Shown here: piece after piece, positions 6,961 to 14,199 of the stretch
Position numbering within the stretch: position 1 is the stretch's first letter
Layout of the letters: each line of letters starts with the position of its first letter
Assembly (NCBI GenBank): GCA_934474225.1
Contig: CAKSLU010000032.1
Coordinates: 1-16,456 of the forward strand
From: an uncultured Eubacteriales bacterium
Lineage (GTDB): Bacteria; Bacillota; Clostridia; Oscillospirales; CAG-272
Reading direction: 5' to 3'
Length of the DNA: 16,456 bases
Position numbers and translations under genes: made by a program
The notes under the pieces: model-generated
What the model saw: the letters and a program-made list of their open reading frames with translations, nothing else
Databases searched by the model: none
What the model was told of the DNA's origin: nothing

Positions 6961-8361
6961 TTAAAAACGGAAATACAGGAACGGGTTGAACGAGCCGTCA
7001 ATCAGGAACGCGGTGGAAACCGCCAGCAACGCCAGCAGCACAACCGGCTCGACGGCGTTGATGAGTGTGTCCCCGCGCGGCGCTTTGCGTATGCGTTCGA
7101 CGGCGCGTTTCGGCAGCGGCGTGGAGCCGATGATGCCGAGGATCAGCACGACGGCATAGCTGCGCAGGTTGTACAGCGCCTCAAAGGAGACGGCGGGAAT
7201 CCCGCCCGCACCGAACATCGCACCGATGGTCTCGCCCGCGCCGCGCAGCGTGGCGGCGTCAAAGAGCACAAAGCTGAGAATGACGAGCAGCATGACATAG
7301 GCATGCCCGAGCACGGGGGAGCGGTCCAGCCACTTTTTGAGGAACAGTTTTTCCAGCACGAGCAGTACGGCAAAGTAGACGCCCCAGGCGACAAAGTTCC
7401 ATGCCGCGCCGTGCCAAAGCCCGGTTGCCGCCCAGACGACGGCGATGTTGAAGATCCAGCGCCCGCGCGAAACGCGATTGCCGCCGAGCGGGATATAGAG
7501 GTAGTCGCGGAACCAGCTGCCGAGCGACATGTGCCATCTGCGCCAGAATTCGGTGATGCTGCGCGAGATGAACGGATAATTGAAGTTTTCGAGGAAATCA
7601 AAGCCGAACACATGCCCAAGCCCGATTGCCATATCGCTGTAGCCCGAGAAATCGAAATAGATATGCAGCGTGTAGGCAATGGCGTAGAGCCAGTAGAACA
7701 GCACGGACTTGTCATCCGCCTGCTTGAAGCCGTCCACAAGTTCACCGAGCACATTGGCGAGCAGAATCTTTTTGGAAAGCCCGATGATAAAGCGGCGAAC
7801 GCCTTTCGATGCCGCAGCAAAACTGTGCGTGCGGCTGTCCAGCTGCGCGGCGATGTCCGCATAGCGGACGATGGGGCCGGCAATCAGCTGCGGGAACATG
7901 GAGATGTAGGCGGCGAGGTTGATGTAGTTGCGCTGCGCCGCCACATCGCCGCGATAGACATCGATGACATAACTGACAATCTGAAAGGTGTAGAAGCTGA
8001 TGCCGATGGGCAGTGCGATGCCGAGGAGCGGGAGCGACAGCCCTGTGACGGCATTGAAGCTTGAGATGAAGAAGTCAGCGTATTTGCAATAGCCGAGCAG
8101 GGCAAAGCTGAACACGGCGGAGAGGGTGAGAAACAGTTTTGCGCGCTTTTTGCCGCGGTACTTTTCCACCAGTCTGCCGAAAACATAGCCCTGCGTGATG
8201 GACAGGAGCATCAGGATGAGATATTTCGGCTCTCCCCACCCGTAGAAAAACAGGCTGGAGAGCATCAGTACGCTGTTCTTCAGCTTCCCGGGGGCGAGAA
8301 AATAGAGGAGCAGGACGCACGGCAGGAAGTAATAAAGAAACGGTATACTTGAAAACAGCAT
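6961..8361 (-). CDS. MBOAT family O-acyltransferase (AlgI/DltB type)
   Basis: A 466-residue polytopic membrane protein that would move an acyl group, probably acetyl, across the membrane towards a surface polymer. Family marks are clear: YFLPCVLLLYFLAP at the start, LPIGISFYTFQ (117-127), PQLIAGPIVRY (157-167), YFDFSGYSDMAIGLG (235-249), EFWRRWHMSLGSWFRDYLYIPLGG (271-294) and the proposed catalytic His317 in TGLWHGAAWNF. Length matches AlgI relatives. An AAGG ribosome site lies 7 bases before the ATG. It lies 14 bp after the upstream lipoprotein gene and 10 bp before the DHHW gene, so co-expression is expected. Substrate and acceptor cannot be read from the sequence. Confidence 0.95.
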   Translation of the reverse strand: MLFSSIPFLYYFLPCVLLLYFLAPGKLKNSVLMLSSLFFYGWGEPKYLILMLLSITQGYVFGRLVEKYRGKKRAKLFLTLSAVFSFALLGYCKYADFFISSFNAVTGLSLPLLGIALPIGISFYTFQIVSYVIDVYRGDVAAQRNYINLAAYISMFPQLIAGPIVRYADIAAQLDSRTHSFAAASKGVRRFIIGLSKKILLANVLGELVDGFKQADDKSVLFYWLYAIAYTLHIYFDFSGYSDMAIGLGHVFGFDFLENFNYPFISRSITEFWRRWHMSLGSWFRDYLYIPLGGNRVSRGRWIFNIAVVWAATGLWHGAAWNFVAWGVYFAVLLVLEKLFLKKWLDRSPVLGHAYVMLLVILSFVLFDAATLRGAGETIGAMFGAGGIPAVSFEALYNLRSYAVVLILGIIGSTPLPKRAVERIRKAPRGDTLINAVEPVVLLALLAVSTAFLIDGSFNPFLYFRF

Positions 8362-8375
8362 AAGATTACCTTCGC

Positions 8376-9260
8376 TTATTCAATCGGTTCGTTGACGGTC
8401 ACAGCGAGGTCCGGATAGACCGACTGCGCCGCCTCGACAAATGCGTCAATGAGTTTGCCGTTGCCGAACATGGAGACCAGGGTATCGCCGACAGTCAGAA
8501 TGCGCAGCGTCTCGGGATAGCCGCACATCCAGCGGCGTGCCTGGATGTTTGCACGGATGGATTCGGCGAGCGCCGCCGCATCTTCGCCGTCCTTCACACG
8601 GTATGCGCCGCAGGTGAAGGTGTTGGCGTTCAGCATATGGACAAGCGACGCGCATGCGCCGATTTTATCCACAGAATCCTGCGGGAAGCCGAGCATGCGG
8701 TCGATCGTCGCCGCATCAATCTTCATCGCGCCGGGGCCGTCCATGACGGCGATGTCGACATCACCGCCGAAGGCGGAAAACCTGTTGTCGGCGGGATAAG
8801 CATCCCAGATTTTGCTCAGCACATCCAGTGCCGCATTTGTGCCCGCGTCTGGCGTTTCGGGTGCGGTTGTCTCTTCTGAGGTTGCCTCGGTTGTCGCTTC
8901 GGTTTCGGCAGGTGCCGTCGCCGTAGTTTCCGCAGGTGTAGTCTCCGTGGTCTCGGCGGGGGCTGTGGTGGTTTCCGTCGGCACGGGCGCTTCCGTCGTG
9001 GTGGCTTCGGTCGCCTCGGTGGTTTTGGTGGTCTCTTCGGTCTCGCTCGTCGCGGGTGCGTCGGTCGTGCCCTCGGTTGCGACTGCATCGGTCTCCGAGG
9101 AGGCGGTCGTCTCTTTGGTTTCCGCCGAGGTGTCGGTGGTCGTATCGGCGGTGGAGACGGATGTGTCATCCGTGGTTACAGGGGGAACATCCTGTTTGCC
9201 GCAGGCGGCAAAGGTCAGCGCAAGTGCGAGAGCGGAAAGGGTGGCAAGCAGTTTTTTCAT
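8376..9260 (-). CDS. Thr/Glu-rich lipoprotein, DUF4358-like C-terminal domain
   Basis: A 294-residue lipoprotein: signal with TFAAC and lipidated Cys20, then about 120 residues (21-140) of low complexity rich in Thr, Glu, Ala and Pro, probably an extended stalk in the cell wall, then a globular domain (143-294). This domain matches that of the next upstream gene (FTCGAYRVK, RRWMCG, EPIE end) and resembles DUF4358 lipoproteins of Clostridia, an assignment I hold tentatively. Cys217 and Cys246 are shared with the paralogue and could form a disulfide. GAGG lies 8 bases before the ATG. Position directly before the MBOAT gene suggests a role at the surface with the acylation pair. Confidence 0.88.
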   Translation of the reverse strand: MKKLLATLSALALALTFAACGKQDVPPVTTDDTSVSTADTTTDTSAETKETTASSETDAVATEGTTDAPATSETEETTKTTEATEATTTEAPVPTETTTAPAETTETTPAETTATAPAETEATTEATSEETTAPETPDAGTNAALDVLSKIWDAYPADNRFSAFGGDVDIAVMDGPGAMKIDAATIDRMLGFPQDSVDKIGACASLVHMLNANTFTCGAYRVKDGEDAAALAESIRANIQARRWMCGYPETLRILTVGDTLVSMFGNGKLIDAFVEAAQSVYPDLAVTVNEPIE

Positions 9261-9297
9261 GATAGATACCTCAAAAGCAAATCTTTAAGTGTCTTGT

Positions 9298-9939
9298 TTA
9301 TTCAATCGGTTCGTCAAAGACGACGGAAGTTGCGCTGTAGGTCGCCAGCATGGTGTCGCGGAAGTTGTCCACCAGGTCCTCAAGTCCGAAGACAGAGACA
9401 ATATAGTTGTCCACCGTCGCCACAAGAACCTTGTCCGGGAAACCGCACATCCAGCGTCTGCCCTGGATCACATCGCGGATCGACTGCGCCAGCGCGTCCA
9501 TGTCGGCGCCGGCCTTCACGCGGTATGCGCCGCAGGTGAAGGAGTTGCCGTTCATCATGTGGAAGAGGGAGGCCGCTGCGTCGATTTCGTCAATCGAGCC
9601 TGCAGGGAAACCGACCAGATTCTCGACATTTTCCGCTTCCGCAAGCCCGACATTGCCGGGCGCGCCGTCCACCATGTTGGCTTCGTCATAGTCGCCGCCT
9701 GCGGCAGGGAATTTGTCGTCCTCTTTGTAGTTGTTCCAGATGGCGTCCAGCAGCGCCTTCGGGTCGCTTGCCGCATCCGTCTCGGGGGCGCTCGTGTCGG
9801 TAGTCGGCTCGGTGGTGACTGTGGTATTTTCGGTCTGCGATGCGTCGGATGTGCTGTCTGGCTTCTTGTCGGTCTTGCCGCAGGCGGCAAAACTGAGCAT
9901 CAGGGCAAGTGCGGTCAGAATCGTTGCAATTTTTTTCAT
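9298..9939 (-). CDS. Lipoprotein, DUF4358-like, paralogue of its neighbour
   Basis: A 213-residue lipoprotein with SFAAC (lipidated Cys20), a short Thr/Asp/Ser-rich linker (about 21-58) and a globular domain (59-213). It shares with the following gene the signal MKK-x-ATL-x-AL-x-L, FTCGAYRVK, ALAxSIR, RRWMCG and the end EPIE, including the Cys pair (136 and 165). The main difference is the linker, about 80 residues shorter. GGAGG lies 9 bases before the ATG. The pair is a tandem duplication inside the sigma-factor operon. The function is unknown; substrate binding or support of envelope acylation is inferred from position. Confidence 0.88.
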   Translation of the reverse strand: MKKIATILTALALMLSFAACGKTDKKPDSTSDASQTENTTVTTEPTTDTSAPETDAASDPKALLDAIWNNYKEDDKFPAAGGDYDEANMVDGAPGNVGLAEAENVENLVGFPAGSIDEIDAAASLFHMMNGNSFTCGAYRVKAGADMDALAQSIRDVIQGRRWMCGFPDKVLVATVDNYIVSVFGLEDLVDNFRDTMLATYSATSVVFDEPIE

Positions 9940-9971
9940 TTTAATTATCCTCCGTTATGGAAAATCGAATT

Positions 9972-10499
9972 TTAATCTTTTTGCATGCACCAGCATGCGG
10001 TAGCGGGGTCGAGATAAAGCGAAAGCGTCGTGTCTCCGACGGTCAGGTGATAAGTCTCTATCGGGTCGGGGTTGCGAATCGACCAGTAAAGCGTGAGCTG
10101 CCCGACGGCGACGGTGTCAGTGCCCGTATAGAGCGGCGTATCGTCCCGCAGCAGTTCAAATGTGCCGTTCGCGGCGGTGATACGCGAAGCGTCGCGCAGG
10201 CGCACCTGCAGCGGCACGGTCAGCACACCGCCGTCCCGCATCTGCGGGTCCGCCGTGTGCACGGCGGGGGCGGCGCCTTGCACCACGACAGGCGCCCCGG
10301 AGAGGGCACTGCCGTCAAATGCGATGTCTGTGCCGGGCAGCCCGACATAGATGAGCGTGCCGAAGAACAACACAAGGCAAGCCGCAAGCGCGGCGAAATG
10401 CCGCATGGGCAGCTGCATTTTTTTCGTCACGGTGTGCGCGTCGGCAATCAAGTCGTCGTCGATTTCGCCCATGGCGCGCAGGAAAATTTCGTTTTTCAC
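9972..10499 (-). CDS. Membrane anti-sigma factor candidate
   Basis: A 175-residue protein with a short cytoplasmic N-terminus, one membrane segment (about residues 34-54) and an extracytoplasmic domain of about 120 residues. The N-terminal GEIDDDLIADA resembles the start of single-pass anti-sigma proteins beside ECF sigma genes in Firmicutes. No zinc-binding HxxxCxxC of the ZAS type is present. It starts with GTG and overlaps the sigma factor stop by 3 bases, so translation is coupled, as is usual for sigma/anti-sigma pairs. It would hold the sigma factor at the membrane until an envelope signal arrives. The role is inferred from layout and topology. Confidence 0.75.
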   Translation of the reverse strand: MKNEIFLRAMGEIDDDLIADAHTVTKKMQLPMRHFAALAACLVLFFGTLIYVGLPGTDIAFDGSALSGAPVVVQGAAPAVHTADPQMRDGGVLTVPLQVRLRDASRITAANGTFELLRDDTPLYTGTDTVAVGQLTLYWSIRNPDPIETYHLTVGDTTLSLYLDPATACWCMQKD

Positions 10500-11056
10500 A
10501 GCGTATACCCCTCCTTTTCAAGCTGTGCCTTCAGCCGCAGGCGGCTGCGCAGCAGCATGGATTTGATTTTGCTCTCGGACGCACCCTGCCTTGCGGCAAT
10601 CTCACCGATGCTTTCCGCATAGAAATAGCGACAGACGAAGACGCGCCGCATTTCGGCAGGCAGTCCGCGCAGAAATGCGTTGATTTGCGCGGTCAGCGCC
10701 GACACAGCTGCGGTGTCCTCCACCGAAAGCCCGGACGGCGTGCAGACATCCAGCTCGTCAAGCGAAAGCGAAAATTCGTCGCTTGCGCGTTTTTCGGCAT
10801 GCCGCGCCTTGTACTTGTTGAGGGCAAGGTTGCGGGCGATTCTGCCGAGGAATGACTGCAAGAGCGTCGGGCGGTGCGGCGGCATTGCGTTCCATGCCCC
10901 GAGGTATGTATCGTTGACATTTTCCGCACTGTCGGACTTGTCCGCCAGAATGTTCATGGAGATTTTCATACAGTATGCGCCGTATTTGCAGGCGGTTTCA
11001 TGGATGGCTGTTTCATCGCGCTGCCAATACAATTCGACGATTCTCGTATCGTCCAT
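10496..11056 (-). CDS. ECF-type RNA polymerase sigma factor
   Basis: A 186-residue sigma-70 family protein with only regions 2 and 4. Region 2 includes the helix with SAENVNDTYLGAWNAM and the LGRIARNLALNKYKARHAEKR stretch in the -10 binding part. Region 4 holds LPAEMRRVFVCRYFYAESIGEIA followed by the helix-turn-helix ASESKIKSMLLRSRLRLKAQL. Start at the ATG 11054-11056, with AAAGGAG 7 bases upstream; a longer frame to 11122 has no ribosome site and runs into the ECF promoter. It is the first gene of the operon, so it likely controls its own transcription and that of the lipoprotein and acylation genes behind it. Confidence 0.93.
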   Translation of the reverse strand: MDDTRIVELYWQRDETAIHETACKYGAYCMKISMNILADKSDSAENVNDTYLGAWNAMPPHRPTLLQSFLGRIARNLALNKYKARHAEKRASDEFSLSLDELDVCTPSGLSVEDTAAVSALTAQINAFLRGLPAEMRRVFVCRYFYAESIGEIAARQGASESKIKSMLLRSRLRLKAQLEKEGYTL

Positions 11057-11090
11057 GTTAAAGCTCCTTTCTTCAAAGTGCCATCTGCCT

Positions 11091-11121
11091 ATAATGACAA
11101 CTTCTTTTCGACTTGGTTGCA
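11091..11121 (-). promoter_or_regulatory. Possible ECF-type autoregulatory promoter
   Basis: Minus strand: TGCAACC (11115-11121), 16 bases, GTCATTAT (11091-11098). TGCAACC/GGAACC with a GTC-type -10 at this distance is the usual form of promoters read by ECF sigma factors, which often control their own gene. It lies about 35 bp before the sigma start codon. Confidence 0.45.
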
Positions 11122-11168
11122 TGCAAATTGAAAAAATTCAAAAATTTCAAAAATAGTATGCACACATC

Positions 11169-11200
11169 GGTATGAGTATACCATAAAATCATACGGTATG
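11169..11200. repeat. Two short palindromes over the sigma-A promoter, operator-like
   Basis: GGTATGAGTATACC (11169-11182) has GGTAT/ATACC arms over the -10 box; CATACGGTATG (11190-11200) is a perfect odd palindrome touching the -35 box. CGGTATG also occurs twice in direct order, 26 bp apart. This could be a regulator site for the sigma operon; the regulator is not visible here. Confidence 0.35.
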
Positions 11201-11204
11201 GCAA
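11175..11204 (-). promoter_or_regulatory. Sigma-A-type promoter of the sigma-factor operon
   Basis: Minus strand: TTGCCA (11199-11204), 18 bases, TATACT (11175-11180) with TG one base before it (extended -10). It would give basal transcription of the operon from about 110 bp before the sigma start codon, upstream of the ECF-type promoter. Confidence 0.6.
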
Positions 11205-11241
11205 GTGTGCGCATCTCTGCAACAAAAAAAGCCAAACTTAC

Positions 11242-11270
11242 TTGACAAATGCAAAACGGCGCGGTATAAT
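11242..11270 (+). promoter_or_regulatory. Consensus promoter of tRNA-Gly
   Basis: TTGACA (11242-11247), exactly 17 bases, TATAAT (11265-11270): a perfect sigma-A consensus with the start site a few bases before the tRNA. Expect strong constitutive transcription. Confidence 0.95.
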
Positions 11271-11281
11271 ACCATTGTTCT

Positions 11282-11355
11282 GCGGATGTAGTTCAATGGT
11301 AGAACATCAGCTTCCCAAGCTGAATACGCGGGTTCGATTCCCGTCATCCGCTCCA
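11282..11355 (+). tRNA. tRNA-Gly (anticodon CCC)
   Basis: Complete 74-base cloverleaf with encoded CCA. Acceptor GCGGATG pairs with CATCCGC, D-stem GTTC/GAAC, anticodon stem TCAGC/GCTGA with loop TTCCCAA (anticodon CCC, reading GGG), T-arm with standard TTCGATT loop. Confidence 0.97.
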
Positions 11356-11362
11356 AAACGGG

Positions 11363-11393
11363 ACGGGAGGTGCAGCTGCATCTCCCGTTTTTT
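11363..11393 (+). terminator. Terminator between tRNA-Gly and the sugar operon
   Basis: ACGGGAGGTGCA pairs with TGCATCTCCCGT (one G-U) around GC, then a six-T run. It ends the tRNA transcript only about 30 bp before the first sugar-operon gene, and no other promoter is seen in between, so the operon may depend on read-through. Confidence 0.9.
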
Positions 11394-11423
11394 ATGTGTA
11401 CCGGGGCGAAGGAGCAAAACGGC

Positions 11424-12254
11424 ATGAAGATATATGCATTTGCGGACGAGGCAAGTCCGCAGCTGTCCGGGCAGATTCGGGCGCTGCTGGAAAACGGTCT
11501 CGACGGCATGGAAATCCGGAATGTGGACGGCGAGAACGTCTCGGTGCTCTCGCCGGAGAAGGCGCGGGCAATCCGCCGCCGCATGGACGATGCGGGGCTT
11601 GCGGTGTGGAGCATCGGCTCGCCGCTCGGCAAGGCGGACATCACCGACGATTTTCAAGGGCAGACCGAGCTGCTGAAACGCACGCTGGAGATTGCCGACA
11701 TCCTCGGCGCTGTGCATCTGCGGCTGTTCTCGTTTTACACGCCGGAGGCGGACCGTGACGCTTTTCGGGACGCCGTTCTCGAGCGCCTCGGCACTTTTAC
11801 GGAGATTGCGCGCGGCAGCGGCGTTCTGCTCTGCCATGAGAACGAGAAAGGCATCTACGGCGACACGGCGGCGCGCTGCGCCGAACTGCATCGCGCTCTG
11901 CCTGCGCTGCACGCCGTGTTTGATCCCGCCAACTTTGTGCAGTGCGGGGAAGACGCCGCCGCAGCATGGCAGCTGCTGCGCCCATATGTGCGGTATCTGC
12001 ACATTAAGGATGCGCTGCCGGACGGCAGCGTGGTGCCTGCCGGGTGCGGCGCGGGGCATATTCCCGAGATTCTTGCGGATTATACGGCGCGCGGCGGCAC
12101 GGCGGTGACGCTGGAACCGCACCTTGCCGAGTTTGTGGGGCTGTCCGCGCTGGAACGCGCGGGGGAAACCAGCCGCATCGGCGCGGTCTATCGGTATCCG
12201 ACGGCGGAGGCGGCATTTGCGGCGGCAGCGGGCGCGCTGCGGAAACTCTTATAA
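11424..12254 (+). CDS. Sugar phosphate isomerase/epimerase, TIM barrel
   Basis: A 276-residue cytoplasmic enzyme of the xylose-isomerase-like TIM-barrel family (AP_endonuc_2), which isomerise or epimerise keto-sugars using a divalent metal. The ligand positions are visible at the strand ends: Glu in CHENEKGIYGD, Asp in FDPANFVQCGED, His in LHIKDA and Glu in LEPHL. Start at the ATG 11424 with GAAGGAG 9 bases upstream; a longer in-frame stretch would run through the tRNA terminator. It is first of four genes read together, followed after 18 bp by a second, different barrel enzyme and two dehydrogenases. The exact substrate cannot be read from the sequence. Confidence 0.9.
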   Translation: MKIYAFADEASPQLSGQIRALLENGLDGMEIRNVDGENVSVLSPEKARAIRRRMDDAGLAVWSIGSPLGKADITDDFQGQTELLKRTLEIADILGAVHLRLFSFYTPEADRDAFRDAVLERLGTFTEIARGSGVLLCHENEKGIYGDTAARCAELHRALPALHAVFDPANFVQCGEDAAAAWQLLRPYVRYLHIKDALPDGSVVPAGCGAGHIPEILADYTARGGTAVTLEPHLAEFVGLSALERAGETSRIGAVYRYPTAEAAFAAAAGALRKLL

Positions 12255-12272
12255 ATAAGATGAGGTGAAGAT

Positions 12273-13022
12273 ATGAGAATCGGAGCACAGTTTTTCACAA
12301 TCCGGGACTTTTGCAAGACCACGGCGGAACTTGCAGAGTCGCTCAAGCGGGTGGCGGACATCGGCTACAAGACCATTCAACTCTCCGGGGTCTGCTCGTT
12401 TGATGCAGAATGGATGAAGGCGCAGCTGCGGCAAAACGGGCTTTCCTGCGTGCTGACGCATACGGCAGCCGACCGCCTGATCGGGGAACCGGAAAAGGTT
12501 GCCGCCGAGCATGACATTTTCGGCTGCAAGTATGTGGGGCTCGGGTGGTACAACTTCACCGAGAAGGGGCAACGCACGACTGCCGACTTCTTTGCGACCT
12601 ATCTGCCGGTCGCCGAGGCGCTGCAAGCGCACGGCAAGTACTTCATGTATCACAATCACGACATGGAGTTCCGCCGAGAGGACGGCAGGCTGATTCTCGA
12701 CCGCCTTGCCGACGGCATTCCGGCGGACAAAATGGGCTTCACGCTGGACACCTTCTGGATTCAGGCGGGCGGCGGCGACCCCGCATGGTGGATTGAAAAG
12801 CTGTCCGGCAGAGTGCCCTGCATTCACCTCAAGGACTTTGCCTACGGGCGCAAAATGGCGGTCGTCGGCGAGGGCAATCTGAACTTTGACCGCATCTTTG
12901 CCGCAGCGGCGGATGCGGGAACCGAATACATGCTCGTGGAGCAGGACGACTGCGGCGGAGAAGATCCGTTTGACTGCCTGCGCCGCAGCTATGCATATCT
13001 GCAATCGAGAGGTTTTGAATAA
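12273..13022 (+). CDS. Sugar phosphate isomerase/epimerase, TIM barrel
   Basis: A 249-residue TIM-barrel protein of the same superfamily as its neighbour but clearly a different branch. Marks are GAQFFTIRDF at the first strand, YHNHDMEF, LDTFWIQAGG, IHLKDFA and LVEQDD, which supply the usual acidic and His metal ligands. The YHNHD and LDTFW motifs resemble enzymes of inositol and keto-glycoside breakdown. GAGGTG lies 7 bases before the ATG. Its stop TAA directly touches the ATG of the next gene, so tight co-translation with the oxidoreductases is expected. Confidence 0.9.
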   Translation: MRIGAQFFTIRDFCKTTAELAESLKRVADIGYKTIQLSGVCSFDAEWMKAQLRQNGLSCVLTHTAADRLIGEPEKVAAEHDIFGCKYVGLGWYNFTEKGQRTTADFFATYLPVAEALQAHGKYFMYHNHDMEFRREDGRLILDRLADGIPADKMGFTLDTFWIQAGGGDPAWWIEKLSGRVPCIHLKDFAYGRKMAVVGEGNLNFDRIFAAAADAGTEYMLVEQDDCGGEDPFDCLRRSYAYLQSRGFE

Positions 13023-14198
13023 ATGGAAGGGAAAATCAGACTCGGCATTCTCGGCATCGGCAACATGGGGGCGGCGCATGCCTTGCATGTCGCCGAGGGG
13101 AAGTGCCCGGATTTTGAACTCACCGCCGTTGCCGATGTGAAGCCGGAGCGGCTGGAATGGGCGGCTACGGCGCTGCCCGAGGCGGTCAAGTGCTTTGACA
13201 GTGCGGATGCTATGCTGGCAAGCGGCGAAATTGACGCCTGCATGATCTGCGTCCCGCACTACGACCATCCGAAGTATGCGATCGACTGCCTGCGCCGCGG
13301 TATTCATGTGATGGTGGAGAAGCCTGCCGGCGTATATACCAAGCAGGTGCGCGAGATGAACGAGGAGGCAAAAAAGCACCCCGAGGTCGTCTTCGGCATG
13401 ATGTTCAATCAGCGCACCAACTGCATCTACCGCAAGGTGCGGGAACTGGTGCAAAGCGGCAATTACGGCAGCATCCGCCGCACAAACTGGATCATCACCA
13501 ACTGGTATCGCCCGCAGGCGTACTATGATTCGGACGATTGGCGCGCCACCTGGGCGGGCGAGGGCGGCGGCGTTCTGCTCAACCAGTGCCCGCATCAGCT
13601 CGACCTCTGGCAGTGGATTTGCGGCATGCCGGTGTCGGTGGAGGCGAAGCTCTCCTACGGGCTGTGGCACGACATCGAAGTCGAAGACGATGTGACCGCC
13701 TATGTGCGATACGCAAACGGTGCGACCGGCGTTTTTGTCACCACAACAGGCGATGCGCACGGCACAAACCGCCTCGAGATTCAGCTCGACCGCGCGCGCA
13801 TCGTTGTTGAGGGCGGCAAGATTTCGCTGCTTGAATATGAAATGACCGAGCAGGCGTTTTCCAAGACGAATACCGAGCCGTTTGCCACCGTTGCGGCAAA
13901 CAAAGTCGAGGTTGAGACCGACGGCGAGAATCCGCAGCATGTCGGCGTCATCAACGCCTGGGGCGGCGCCATTCTGCGCGGCGAGCCGCTGGTGGCGGGC
14001 GGCAGCGAGGGCATCAACGGACTGACGCTGTCCAATGCGATGCATTTGTCGTCCTGGCTCGGGCACGCCGTCACACTGCCGCTGGACGAGGATTTGTTCT
14101 ATACGGAGCTGATGAAGCGCGTCGCCGCATCGAAGCAGAAAACGCATGTGCGGGCAGTCACGGCGGATACGACAGGCTCTTATGAGGGAAATCACTGA
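13023..14198 (+). CDS. Gfo/Idh/MocA family oxidoreductase, first copy
   Basis: A 391-residue NAD(P)-dependent oxidoreductase acting on sugars, polyols or glycosides. The Rossmann motif GILGIGNMGAAH is at residues 8-19, the catalytic-Lys motif VEKPAG near 100, and the substrate-side motif GGGVLLNQCPHQLDLWQW with the conserved Asp/His area near 185-200. Length is usual for the family. It begins directly after the stop of the isomerase. A close paralogue follows after one base; long blocks agree, for example TNWYRxxAYY, LDLWQWICGMP and HDIEVED. Oxidation by one enzyme and reduction by the other, around an isomerase step, is a plausible scheme but is inferred. Confidence 0.92.
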   Translation: MEGKIRLGILGIGNMGAAHALHVAEGKCPDFELTAVADVKPERLEWAATALPEAVKCFDSADAMLASGEIDACMICVPHYDHPKYAIDCLRRGIHVMVEKPAGVYTKQVREMNEEAKKHPEVVFGMMFNQRTNCIYRKVRELVQSGNYGSIRRTNWIITNWYRPQAYYDSDDWRATWAGEGGGVLLNQCPHQLDLWQWICGMPVSVEAKLSYGLWHDIEVEDDVTAYVRYANGATGVFVTTTGDAHGTNRLEIQLDRARIVVEGGKISLLEYEMTEQAFSKTNTEPFATVAANKVEVETDGENPQHVGVINAWGGAILRGEPLVAGGSEGINGLTLSNAMHLSSWLGHAVTLPLDEDLFYTELMKRVAASKQKTHVRAVTADTTGSYEGNH

Positions 14199-14199
14199 C

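Noticed and set aside
6706..8064. Open frame of 452 codons on the plus strand
   Set aside because: Antisense to the MBOAT gene, with charged, repeat-like composition typical of a shadow frame.
8850..9180. Repetitive stretch as CRISPR or tandem DNA repeat
   Set aside because: It is codon-level repetition of Thr, Glu and Ala in a lipoprotein linker, without regular repeat units or spacers.
8812..9288. Val/Ser-rich plus-strand frame
   Set aside because: It is the complement of the Thr/Glu repeat linker of the lipoprotein gene.
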